Below, piece by piece: positions 1 to 8,739 of a stretch of DNA of 64,000 nucleotides. The notes under the pieces are model-generated. The model was not told where the DNA came from. It saw only the letters and a list, made by a program, of their open reading frames with translations, and did no database searches. Positions within the stretch are counted from its first letter, which is position 1. Each line of letters begins with the position of its first letter. The DNA is taken from contig CAKTOT010000002.1 of the NCBI GenBank assembly GCA_934590135.1, positions 28,592 to 92,591 of the forward strand, read 5' to 3'. Source of the stretch: an uncultured Muribaculaceae bacterium (GTDB taxonomy: Bacteria > Bacteroidota > Bacteroidia > Bacteroidales > Muribaculaceae). Both the position numbers and the translations under genes were made by a program.

Positions 1-1
1 A

Positions 2-1345
2 GCCGACTGGCATCTGGGACATCTTCTGTACTCATGTAACCGTATAGACGAACACCGCGATGCATGCCGTCAATTGATAGAAATCGCTAAGACCGAACGT
101 CCCGATGCCGTCATTATTGCCGGTGATATATACGATGTTGCGACACCTTCCGCCGAGGCTGAGAAACTTTTCGTAGAAACCATACTGGGGCTTACGAACG
201 CCGTCCCCGGGATGGTTGTGACGGCCATTGCCGGCAACCATGACAGCGCACGCCGTCAAGACGCGCACAGCCCGCTATGGGAACGTGCCGGAGTGCATGT
301 CATCGGCGGTATTGTGTCCAATGCCTTGTATGACAATGGGGCGGACCGAGAGCCGTCGGACCGCAATGCGGATGATTTGCCCTCGGCCTTTGCCGAGGAC
401 GCCGTGGATACGACGGCCGCCGAATCCGACGACATACTGCGCGACAAGTATATTTTCGAAGTTCCGGGGCGCGGCTACATTATTGCCGTACCATATGCCA
501 ATCGTTATGTAGACCTCGAAAGTCTGTGTGCACGCCTCACAGCAATAGTACGACGCCTAAATACAGGTGATTTGCCGGTAGTAATGACGGGGCATGCCAC
601 CGTAGACGAATTGGTGCGGGCCAATCGTTCCGAAGTGACTGCCAGTTACGGCGGCGAGATTTCGGAAGTACATAGAGACGACGGCACCGAACATCCGGTA
701 ATAGGCACTGTCGAGGGGCGTTCCTTGGGCGTATGGGGCAACGGCTTCGACTACCTTGCTTTGGGGCATATACACGGCCGATATGTATACTATGACGATA
801 CGACACGCGCCACTGCCGCATACTGCGGTAGCTTGCTGCCTACGAGTTTCGATCAGGCTTATGCGCCGCATGGAGTGTACATCGTAGATATCCCCGGGCG
901 CAATCACGGGCCCGTGACTATGACCTTCAAAGAAATTAAGCCGCTGAGACCGCTGGTGACCATACCGAGTAGCGGTGCTTGCACGTGGAATGAAGCGATA
1001 AACTACCTCGAAGACTACAATCCGGCGGATAAGTCATACGTCAGATTGAATGTCAAACAAAAAGATGTTTTGCCCCAAGGCTATTTGATGCAAGCGCGAA
1101 AGACCGTCGAAGAGCGAGGCTATCGCTGCATCATCTGCACTGTCAATTTCGAGCGTCAGTTGGGCGCCACCGATGGCGCACGCGCCGATACAGTGCTTAG
1201 TTTCAGAGAATTTGAGCATAAAACGCCGGAAGATATAGCTCGTATGTACATCTGCGAAACAGGTCTTGCCGATTGGGATGACGAAATGCAGCAAATGTTG
1301 CAGGAAGTCTTTGACGAAATCGAAGAAGAGGACCGCAGCAAGTAA
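2..1345 (+). CDS. sbcD: Exonuclease SbcCD subunit D (5'-partial)
   Basis: Metallophosphoesterase nuclease subunit of the SbcCD (Mre11-Rad50-like) complex, which opens DNA hairpins and trims protein-blocked DNA ends in the cytoplasm. The frame is open from base 2, and its first residues contain the first metal motif DWHLG, so the gene begins just before the window. An apparent TTG start at 74 would delete this essential motif and is wrong. Further motifs follow in family order: AGDIYD, AGNHDSARR and LGHIHGRY. About 447 residues are visible. The gene sits 95 bp before sbcC on the same strand, the usual pairing. An acidic stretch around residues 125-150 looks like a lineage-specific insertion between motifs. 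Confidence is high; only the N-terminal few residues are missing. Confidence 0.95.
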   Translation, partial: ADWHLGHLLYSCNRIDEHRDACRQLIEIAKTERPDAVIIAGDIYDVATPSAEAEKLFVETILGLTNAVPGMVVTAIAGNHDSARRQDAHSPLWERAGVHVIGGIVSNALYDNGADREPSDRNADDLPSAFAEDAVDTTAAESDDILRDKYIFEVPGRGYIIAVPYANRYVDLESLCARLTAIVRRLNTGDLPVVMTGHATVDELVRANRSEVTASYGGEISEVHRDDGTEHPVIGTVEGRSLGVWGNGFDYLALGHIHGRYVYYDDTTRATAAYCGSLLPTSFDQAYAPHGVYIVDIPGRNHGPVTMTFKEIKPLRPLVTIPSSGACTWNEAINYLEDYNPADKSYVRLNVKQKDVLPQGYLMQARKTVEERGYRCIICTVNFERQLGATDGARADTVLSFREFEHKTPEDIARMYICETGLADWDDEMQQMLQEVFDEIEEEDRSK

Positions 1346-1429
1346 GATGCTACCTTGTAGTCGTGTGCACAAGCCTATCACGAGGCCGTGTCGCAGATAT
1401 TAAGACGATTTATAAGAACTGAAACGGAA

Positions 1430-1438
1430 TAACTTTTG
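1430..1438 (+). promoter_or_regulatory. Candidate -7 element before sbcC
   Basis: TAACTTTTG lies three bases before the sbcC ATG. It is one base longer than the Bacteroidota TAnnTTTG consensus and has no clear -33 TTTG. If used it would give sbcC a nearly leaderless transcript separate from sbcD. Weak call. Confidence 0.3.
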
Positions 1439-1440
1439 CG

Positions 1441-4400
1441 ATGAAAATCAAGAAAATAGCGATACACAATATAGCCACCGTCACCGATTACGTGCTCGAC
1501 TTGGAACAAGCGCCGTTGAGCACGGCCGATTTGGTGCTGATATGCGGTGAGACCGGTGCCGGCAAGACGACCATACTTGATGCGATATGTTTGGCATTAT
1601 ACGGCAAGACCCCGCGTATGGAAGATACCGATATGACCGCTCGGCGCGATAAGTCGGCCGAAAAGAATAACGGCGGATTGGGTATGGACGACGTGCGGCA
1701 GATGATGACCACCGGAGCCTCCGAGTCATGGGCGTTGATGTCCTTTGCCGTTAGAGACGGCGGTGCCGATCGGGTATATACAGCCGGATGGTATTGCTCG
1801 TGTGGCAATGGGCGCACCTTAGATGCTTTCATCAAGGGTGCTGCCGGTCGAAAAGGTCGCAACATCGGATACCGTGAAGACGCCAATTTCCTTATTCCGG
1901 GCGATGTAATTACCGAAGCCGGGACTGTGGCCATACAAGATGGTAAAGACGTCGTAGACAAGCGTGTGCATGACGAGGTTAGGCGCATTATAGGTCTGGA
2001 TTTCAACCAGTTTTGCCGTACCACAATGCTGGCGCAAGGCCAATTCTCCAAATTTTACAAAAGTTCGGATGCTGACAAGGGCGTCATACTCGAAAAAATC
2101 TTGGGCAACAACGTGTACTCGCGCGTGGGCAAGCGAATTTTCGAAAAAACGCGAGATCGAAAAGCCGCTTGGGAAAAGCTCAACGGCCGACTGGGCGACC
2201 TCAAGCCTATGACTGAAGAAGAACGACGAGCCGTCAACGAGGCTATGGCCGAGCAGAGTGAAGTGGCTGCAACTGCCGCCGAGCAATGTCGCAAGATTGA
2301 TACGCGCCTTACATGGCTGTCAAACGATGCCGACATCAAGGCCTCGGCTGTTGTCGCCGCCAATCGAAAAAATGCGGCCGAAGAGGCATTGACCGCTCCG
2401 GATTACACCTCGGCTGTGGCACAGGTGACATTGTATGATGATGCCGCTGTCGTCATCAATGCTTTGCGCGAAGTTCAGGGCAATAAACAACGCGGTATCG
2501 ACAGCCGAAAAACATTGGCGTTGTGCGCAAATCGACTTGCCGGCGCCGCTCGTGGCCTCGAAGAGCAGAAGTCGCGCCTCAACGGCGAGATTGTAAAGCT
2601 GAAAGCCGAAGAGGCCGATTACGCCACGCACGCGTCACAACGCACGGTGTTTGCCCAAGACGAGCGATTTGTCGAAGCATTGAATGCTATTATCTTGTCC
2701 GATAGTTCAATGTCAAAATGCCGCCTTGACCTTGAGGCAAAGCGCAAGGCCGAGAGCGATGCCAAAGACACCAAAGACAAGGCCGAAAAAGCTCTGGCGG
2801 CAGCGCAAAAAGAGGCGGATGATGCAGCTTCGGCGGTCAAGGCCGAGGAAACGAAATTGGCGTCGCTGAATCCTGCGGAAGTTAATGCCGAGCGTACCCG
2901 TCAAGCCACGCGTCGAGGTCGGTTGGTGTCGCTGCGTACGGCTGTCGGCGAGTTGCAATCTCGTAAGGACCAAAAAGCCGAGACGGAAAAAACGTTGGAT
3001 GAGAATAATGCCGTCATTGGCCAAAAAAACAACGAGATAGCTCAAATAGATCCGTTGATAGACATAGCAGACAAGACGCTTAAAGCCGTAGAGGAGGCCT
3101 TTGCACTGGCCAATATGGCTATGGGCAAGGACTTGGACAACCTGCGTAATCATCTTCAAGCCGGATGTCTGTGCCCGTTATGCCGACAGAAAATCGAGCA
3201 CGAATTGCCTCGGCACAGCGACTTGGAAGACGAATACAACGCCGTCAAAGGACAAAAAACGTCGGCACAGAAGAGCCTGGATGACTTGCGCGACCGCCGC
3301 AATTCCATGGTACAACAAAAAACGACGGCCGAGGAAATATGCAAGCAGGCACAGCGCTCGCTCGAAAAGATAAAGGCCGATATCGAAAAGCGTCAAAAGG
3401 ATATCGAACAGTCTGCCCGTGAACTGCGAATCGAATCATACGAAGTCGAGACCATCGATGCTCAAATCGCGATTTCGGACGAAAAATCCCGCCGTATCGA
3501 AGATACGTTGCGATCAATCAACGAGGTGCAAAAGCAACTGGATGCATCGCGTAAGACTATGGATAGCCGTGCGGCCGCACGAGACAAAGCTCGCGATAGC
3601 CAAGGAAAATGCGCCAATACCCTCACGGATATACAGTCCGCTATCAGGCAGATAGAAAAAGCGTTGAAAGATGCCGAGATGGCCGGAAATGAGGCGCGGG
3701 ACATAGTGTCGCGTATCGATGCGGAACATATCTTCGGCGATATTCGCAAGGTGTCCGGCCAAGTCCTAAGGGATGCATACCTTGCAGCACGCACGGCCGA
3801 TAAGCGCCAAAAAGAATTGATAGACAGCTGTCGCCACAATATAGAATTGAAAAGCCGAGCGCTTTGCGAAATACAAAAACTATATACCCAGGCGCGTGAT
3901 GCCATGCCCAATGGTTTAGTCAAAGATACCCCCGCCGAAGTCCCTGTTGAGAGTATCAGCGTAGATGCTCTCAACCGACTTATGCGTGACATTTCCGCGG
4001 CCAAGACTGCTTTGGATGAAATTGCGGCCAAAGCCAAAGCCTGCGATACGGCGATGCAGGTCTATCTCAAAGGTCATAATGATGTCTCGCGGGACCGACT
4101 GACGCAACTCGCAACTATGGATCCGCGCGAAATACAGCAATCGCGTGCTTTGGTCGGTAAGGTTCAACAGTCTGTTAACGAGGCGTGTGCGCGTCTTGCC
4201 GAGGTGCAGCACCGGGCGGCCGAACATATCAAGGCCGAAGGAAATGCCCCGTTGGCCGAAATCGAAGGCGATGAACTCGCCGATGCCGCCGCCACAATAA
4301 GTCTGCTCCAAAATGCCGAGGCCGAGCTGTCGCAACGCCGCGATACCGCCAACGGCGAAATAGGCAGACTGAAGGAACGCCTTGAGTCTGACGATGCGTT

Positions 4401-4965
4401 GCATCGCGAGCATGAAAAACTGCTGGAGCAAGTGGCACAGGCCAAGGCCGAGTATGACAAATGGGAGCGCCTCAATAAAATACTCGGGACCGCTACCGGC
4501 GACCGATTCCGGCTCATTGCACTGAGTTTTGTCCTTGAGTCATTGCTGGAACGCGCCAATATCTATCTGCACAAACTCACGCCTCAATACGACCTTGTGG
4601 GCGTGCGCGGTACGCTTAATATCAATGTTCGCGACATCGGACGCGGCGGTGTCATTCGCTCGGGCAATACACCCTCGGGCGGGGAGACCTTCCTGGTGTC
4701 ACTGGCATTGTCGCTTGCTTTGAGCGAAATCAGCGACAGCCTTGCCGTGGACACATTGTTCATTGACGAGGGCTTCGGAACGCTTAGCGGGCAGCCCTTA
4801 CATAATGCCGTGGCGTTGTTGCAATCCTTACAGCGCGACACCTGTCGCCGCGTGGTGCTTATCAGTCATAATGCTGCGCTGCGCGAGATGATACCCGTAC
4901 AACTCCAACTAGCCAAAGACCCGTATACATGTACTTCGACGGTGCGCATCGTCGTAATGTCTTGA
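1441..4965 (+). CDS. sbcC: Exonuclease SbcCD ATPase subunit C
   Basis: SMC/Rad50-like ATPase partner of SbcD, 1174 aa. The Walker A motif GETGAGKTT is at residues 36-44. A long Lys/Glu/Ala-rich coiled coil follows, interrupted near its midpoint by a Rad50-type zinc hook, CPLC at 578-581. A second coiled-coil arm leads to the ABC signature (TPSGGETFLVSLALSLALS) and a Walker B DTLFIDEGFG at about 1104-1113. The length fits the family (about 1000-1200 aa). It starts at the first ATG after a 95-bp gap from sbcD and is probably co-expressed with it. The protein holds DNA ends and powers nuclease remodelling. Nothing is truncated. Confidence 0.96.
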   Translation: MKIKKIAIHNIATVTDYVLDLEQAPLSTADLVLICGETGAGKTTILDAICLALYGKTPRMEDTDMTARRDKSAEKNNGGLGMDDVRQMMTTGASESWALMSFAVRDGGADRVYTAGWYCSCGNGRTLDAFIKGAAGRKGRNIGYREDANFLIPGDVITEAGTVAIQDGKDVVDKRVHDEVRRIIGLDFNQFCRTTMLAQGQFSKFYKSSDADKGVILEKILGNNVYSRVGKRIFEKTRDRKAAWEKLNGRLGDLKPMTEEERRAVNEAMAEQSEVAATAAEQCRKIDTRLTWLSNDADIKASAVVAANRKNAAEEALTAPDYTSAVAQVTLYDDAAVVINALREVQGNKQRGIDSRKTLALCANRLAGAARGLEEQKSRLNGEIVKLKAEEADYATHASQRTVFAQDERFVEALNAIILSDSSMSKCRLDLEAKRKAESDAKDTKDKAEKALAAAQKEADDAASAVKAEETKLASLNPAEVNAERTRQATRRGRLVSLRTAVGELQSRKDQKAETEKTLDENNAVIGQKNNEIAQIDPLIDIADKTLKAVEEAFALANMAMGKDLDNLRNHLQAGCLCPLCRQKIEHELPRHSDLEDEYNAVKGQKTSAQKSLDDLRDRRNSMVQQKTTAEEICKQAQRSLEKIKADIEKRQKDIEQSARELRIESYEVETIDAQIAISDEKSRRIEDTLRSINEVQKQLDASRKTMDSRAAARDKARDSQGKCANTLTDIQSAIRQIEKALKDAEMAGNEARDIVSRIDAEHIFGDIRKVSGQVLRDAYLAARTADKRQKELIDSCRHNIELKSRALCEIQKLYTQARDAMPNGLVKDTPAEVPVESISVDALNRLMRDISAAKTALDEIAAKAKACDTAMQVYLKGHNDVSRDRLTQLATMDPREIQQSRALVGKVQQSVNEACARLAEVQHRAAEHIKAEGNAPLAEIEGDELADAAATISLLQNAEAELSQRRDTANGEIGRLKERLESDDALHREHEKLLEQVAQAKAEYDKWERLNKILGTATGDRFRLIALSFVLESLLERANIYLHKLTPQYDLVGVRGTLNINVRDIGRGGVIRSGNTPSGGETFLVSLALSLALSEISDSLAVDTLFIDEGFGTLSGQPLHNAVALLQSLQRDTCRRVVLISHNAALREMIPVQLQLAKDPYTCTSTVRIVVMS

Positions 4966-5012
4966 TGTGTTCGCCGGTGTGGCAATTTCGCAGGAGTTTT
5001 TAGAAATTATAA

Positions 5013-5049
5013 ACATCCCTGCCGCAGATAGTCGCTGTGGCAGGGATGT
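5013..5049. terminator. Hairpin terminator between convergent genes
   Basis: A 15-bp inverted repeat (5013-5027 with 5035-5049, one G-U pair, 7-base loop) lies between the ends of sbcC and the convergent gene at 5129. An AT-rich stretch precedes it on the plus strand, which supplies U-rich RNA for minus-strand transcripts. Probably serves both genes. Confidence 0.6.
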
Positions 5050-5128
5050 TGTCCTGTTATAGGGGGTGTTGCTTAAGACATATATTATGTCGAAAGACGT
5101 ATGAAGCGAGTCGGTGTTTGTTATGGAC

Positions 5129-6511
5129 TTACCGTATGACGACCTTGCGAATCGAGCTCCCTTGGCGGCGGATATACAGGCCGGCGGCGGCATCATCGGG
5201 ATTGATGCGCATGCCGCGCAGGTCATAGTACTCGACGGGGGCGTCGGCATCCGTATCGATCGTTACTTCGTCGATGCCGCCGATGGAATCAATCCATCCC
5301 TCTTGGGCGATGCGATAGGCGGCCATGCCGTTGTTGGGCTTGAAGATTACGAGGTAGCAGCCGTACTTGCCGTTGGCGTCGGCACGTACCACTGTTTGCT
5401 GGGCAAAGGCACGAGTGCCGCCGTCACGGACGGCGCCCAGGCCGTTTTGGGGGAGATCCCACAGAAGAGACATGCCCTCGAATGTTCCTCCGATGCCAAG
5501 TTTGCATACGCGGATTTGCGAATTGAGGGTGGATGCATCGTCCAGAGTGAAAGTCAGGTAGCAATCATCGCCGAAAGCAAATTCGTTGACGCCGTTGACA
5601 TTGGTGGTCGAAGGAGTCAGTTCCGGGCACGAGCGGAAAGATTCGACGAGTGTGCCCGAATTGTTGTATAGTGTCGGGTGTGTGGTGAATGCGTCGATGT
5701 AGAACATATCGCCGGTGTGGTCCTCGTTGCGCACGATGCGAACCATAGGAGCACCGTCCCACGAAGACTGACCCTCGGGAAAGGTTTCGTCGTAGATGCT
5801 TGTATAGTATACGCCGTCATTCATGTGCGGCAGCCATTGGTCACTGCCTTGCTCGCGGCTAAATCCGAATACATAGCTATAGGCTTTGATTGTGGCGCCG
5901 CTCACCGGGGCTGCCGGGGTCATAAACACGGTTCCGGCTTGTCGACCTGTGATGTCACCTACGATGTCGTAATAGTCGTGGCGTGTGGGCATAACTTCTT
6001 CGTCTTCGGGTACGGACAGAGAGAAGGCTAATTCGGCCTCTCCGGTGTCCAAATCCTTGACGTGATAGACGTCGAACGGGCGCTTGGAGGCATCTCCCAC
6101 TACGCCGGTGACCCAGATGTTGCCGAAGTCATCGACGCCGATTTGGTTGGCGCACAGCAGGCCGGTAAGTGGTGTGCCGTTGACGGTGATTTGTACTGTC
6201 TTTTCGTGCTTGCCCGTTGCGAGATCAAAGATGACGATGCGTCCATAGTCGTTGGAGCTGTCCCCTTCGGAGATTGTCGGAGTTTCGGCCAGCAGTATGC
6301 GGCCGTCCTTAATGGCCAAAGTGCGAGCCTTGTTTGTATAGGCTGCATACGGGGCTGTGGCGTACTCGATGTGATCCAGTGCTCGGCTGACGTGCCAAAT
6401 GTTTTGGCAGGTAAGTCCATCGACAGTCGGATACTCGACGGTTTCGACGCCGGCATACGCCGCAGGGGCTAAGACTATGGCGCTCAAAAGGGTAAGTAAG
6501 AATTTCTTCAT
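5129..6511 (-). CDS. Secreted protein of unknown function with C-terminal sorting-like tail
   Basis: 460 aa. A clear Sec signal peptide occupies residues 1-20 (MKKFLLTLLSAIVLAPAAYA). The body is rich in short beta-strand-like stretches such as GRIVIFDLATGK and DDFGNIWVTGVVGD, which suggests a beta-propeller fold; I do not recognise a catalytic motif. The end, YYDLRGMRI...GLYIRR...KVVIR, is the compact C-terminal module seen on many Bacteroidales secreted proteins and resembles type IX secretion sorting tails. The same kind of ending occurs on the hydrolase at 43042. It is transcribed alone, convergent with sbcC. Function unknown; likely periplasmic, surface-exposed or secreted. Confidence 0.8.
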   Translation of the reverse strand: MKKFLLTLLSAIVLAPAAYAGVETVEYPTVDGLTCQNIWHVSRALDHIEYATAPYAAYTNKARTLAIKDGRILLAETPTISEGDSSNDYGRIVIFDLATGKHEKTVQITVNGTPLTGLLCANQIGVDDFGNIWVTGVVGDASKRPFDVYHVKDLDTGEAELAFSLSVPEDEEVMPTRHDYYDIVGDITGRQAGTVFMTPAAPVSGATIKAYSYVFGFSREQGSDQWLPHMNDGVYYTSIYDETFPEGQSSWDGAPMVRIVRNEDHTGDMFYIDAFTTHPTLYNNSGTLVESFRSCPELTPSTTNVNGVNEFAFGDDCYLTFTLDDASTLNSQIRVCKLGIGGTFEGMSLLWDLPQNGLGAVRDGGTRAFAQQTVVRADANGKYGCYLVIFKPNNGMAAYRIAQEGWIDSIGGIDEVTIDTDADAPVEYYDLRGMRINPDDAAAGLYIRRQGSSIRKVVIR

Positions 6512-6858
6512 GGAACTGTTGTGTGGTGTTGGATGATAGATATAGTACGTGGCGGCTCGTCCCGCAACGATGCTGCTAAGTTAGCGCTTTTTTGCGGGTT
6601 ATCCCTCGGCGAAAAGCGTTTTTTTATGAAAAAAAGATGCGTATACCCCAATATTGCGGCGTCTGTCGTTTTGCGCTTCCTCGCTCTGTGCGCTAATCCC
6701 GTACAAAGACTATGCGCAATTATGCAAAAACTATATGCAGATGTAATTTGACGGATGTTACGGCGAAAATCCGTAAAGCGATAGTAGGACGATGGTGAAT
6801 GTGCTGCCTTTTAATATTCATTAACATTGTTAGAAGAGGGTAATTCTTAAATAATGTA
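6512..6858. other. Intergenic region between divergent genes
   Basis: This gap lies between the secreted-protein gene (minus) and the kinase cluster (plus). A degenerate minus-strand -7 box (TAACTTAG, 7 of 8) lies at 6576-6583 and may serve the secreted protein. I see no credible ORF or RNA structure in it. Confidence 0.5.
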
Positions 6859-6866
6859 TATTTTTG
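6859..6866 (+). promoter_or_regulatory. -7 promoter element of the kinase cluster
   Basis: TATTTTTG matches the Bacteroidota -7 consensus TAnnTTTG 8 of 8. No convincing TTTG lies at the -33 position. It is about 100 bp before the first gene of the signalling cluster. Confidence 0.5.
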
Positions 6867-6966
6867 TAGATTAATAAGATGTTGAGCCGTCATCCGTATG
6901 CTTAGGAGTGTATCGACCGCGTACCGGATGCGACATAAAGCACGATACAGCAGATACGACACAGAT

Positions 6967-7197
6967 ATGAAGATATGCAGAAACTGCGGATGGCCCAATG
7001 GCGACGCTGACGCCAAGTGCGCCAAGTGTGGAGGCCGTTTGCCGGACCGCCCCGATGCAGAAGCACAATCCGGTGCAGAAGCACGCGAGCCGCTAAATAC
7101 CGGTGTCCCTCCGTGCCCTCGGTGCGGCTATCCTGTGTCATCGCTGTTGCGCCACTGCCCGGTGTGTCATACTCCTCTAAGTATAAAAACATATTGA
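6967..7197 (+). CDS. Small double zinc-ribbon protein
   Basis: 76 aa, starting at the ATG at 6967; a longer open frame from 6898 adds residues unlike the family. Two zinc-ribbon knuckles are visible: CRNCGWPN...CAKCGG at the N-terminus and CPRCGYPV...CPVCHTPL at the C-terminus, joined by an acidic/Ala linker. Such small ribbons often accompany FHA/kinase genes and may be adaptors or kinase substrates. It is the first gene of the cluster, 39 bp before the kinase-FHA gene and on the same strand. No enzymatic function is expected. The metal-site reading is firm; the role is inference from context. Confidence 0.75.
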   Translation: MKICRNCGWPNGDADAKCAKCGGRLPDRPDAEAQSGAEAREPLNTGVPPCPRCGYPVSSLLRHCPVCHTPLSIKTY

Positions 7198-7236
7198 CCG
7201 TCAGTCATATAAATTGGCCATCAGTCATATAACGAA

Positions 7237-8637
7237 ATGAGTAAGAATAATCCGATAATAGCCCGACGCTGCGACTTCGCCATCGGCGATGTCATTGACG
7301 GTCGATGGAATGTGCAGGCTTTTTTGGGCGAGGGTACATACGGCAAGGTTTTTCGCGTGGCTGATGCGGATGGCGCAGAGTATGCGCTCAAGTTACTGAA
7401 GGTTTGGGAAGTAATGCCGACGGAGCGTGAAGGATTGTTATGCCGTTTCGACCGTGAATATGATACTTCGCGCATCGTCAGTAGACATCTTGTGCATGCC
7501 TTGTTCAAAGGCGTTGTCGAAGGCAACCCCTATATGGTGATGGAGTATTGTCCCGGGGGAGACCTATGGCATGCCGCTGCCGAGCGCTCGCCGGACTTGG
7601 CCTTGCTGGCGCGGCAAATTCTCGAAGGCCTCGGCGACCTGCATCGTGCCGGGCGTGTCCATCGCGACCTCAAACCCGAGAATGTGCTGCTGCGCAATGA
7701 CAGTTGGGCCATGCTTACCGATTTCGGCATTAGCGGCGACCAAAACAACCGTATGACACGACGCGGATGGTCCGGAGTGCCGCGTCAACGTTTCGGCACA
7801 GTGGCGTATATGCCTCCCGAGCAACTGAATCCGCGGCGCGGCAACGCCACGGTACTACCCACTACGGATATATTTTCGTTTGGGGTGATGATGTATCAAT
7901 TGTTGACGCGGGCGTTGCCTTTCGGGCATCTGCGTAGCGATGACGATATGGCGCGCTATGTACTCAATGTTCAGAACGGACAATGGAATCGCGAGGTGCT
8001 GCGTTCGGACAGTCGCAACGCTCGGTGGCTTGATCTGATAGAGGGCTGTCTTGTGCCCGACTTCAAACATCGTATCGGCAGTGCCGAAGATGCCATACGT
8101 CTTGTCCCCGGATGTGATTCTGCTGTGCATGATACGTTGCGTGTGGATAAGACTATTCCGGCGACAGCGATGGTTGCACCGGACGACTTGATACTCGAAG
8201 TCACCTACGGCGACGATGCCGGCAAGATTTTTGACCTCGCATCTTTGATTAAAGATGCCGATATCATATACATTGGCCGCGAAGATGCCGACAGCCGAGT
8301 GGCCAACCATATACAATTGCACGAAAGTGACAGTGCTTATATCTCGCGTCGACACTGTACCATCGAGCATGATGCGTCGATGCACCGATGGATTATCCGC
8401 GACGGCCAATTCCGTGTGGATTGCCCGATAGCGCAACACTCTGCGGACGTGTTCCCTTGCGCCACATGTACCGCCTCATGCGACCATACCGCGACTTCGT
8501 CGTGGCATCCGTCGCTCAACGGGACATACGTCAATTCGGATGAAGTCGATACCGACGGACATATCCTTTCCGTAGGCGACATTATCAGTGTCGGCGACAC
8601 CAAGATACGAGTCAAGAGTGCGACAACGTCCACATAG
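7237..8637 (+). CDS. Ser/Thr protein kinase with C-terminal FHA domain
   Basis: 466 aa Hanks-type kinase. The Gly-rich loop GEGTYGKV is at 31-38, ATP-binding Lys at 52, catalytic loop HRDLKPEN at 142-149, DFG at 162-164, and MPPEQ in the activation-segment end. A complete set of catalytic residues is present. From about residue 310 a forkhead-associated domain follows, with GRE, SRRH and NGTYVN motifs that bind phosphothreonine. Unusually, the FHA carries an inserted Cys cluster (CATCTASC) that may bind metal. There is no membrane segment, so this is the cytosolic kinase of the cluster. The FHA may recruit the phosphorylated products of either kinase. Confidence 0.92.
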   Translation: MSKNNPIIARRCDFAIGDVIDGRWNVQAFLGEGTYGKVFRVADADGAEYALKLLKVWEVMPTEREGLLCRFDREYDTSRIVSRHLVHALFKGVVEGNPYMVMEYCPGGDLWHAAAERSPDLALLARQILEGLGDLHRAGRVHRDLKPENVLLRNDSWAMLTDFGISGDQNNRMTRRGWSGVPRQRFGTVAYMPPEQLNPRRGNATVLPTTDIFSFGVMMYQLLTRALPFGHLRSDDDMARYVLNVQNGQWNREVLRSDSRNARWLDLIEGCLVPDFKHRIGSAEDAIRLVPGCDSAVHDTLRVDKTIPATAMVAPDDLILEVTYGDDAGKIFDLASLIKDADIIYIGREDADSRVANHIQLHESDSAYISRRHCTIEHDASMHRWIIRDGQFRVDCPIAQHSADVFPCATCTASCDHTATSSWHPSLNGTYVNSDEVDTDGHILSVGDIISVGDTKIRVKSATTST

Positions 8638-8739
8638 ACAGATGATTCCTTTTGCAAAGACTATGGCGCACCTTAGTGATTGTACAATCCGAATCGCCGA
8701 TAAAGTATACATAGACATATATAACATACGACATATATT

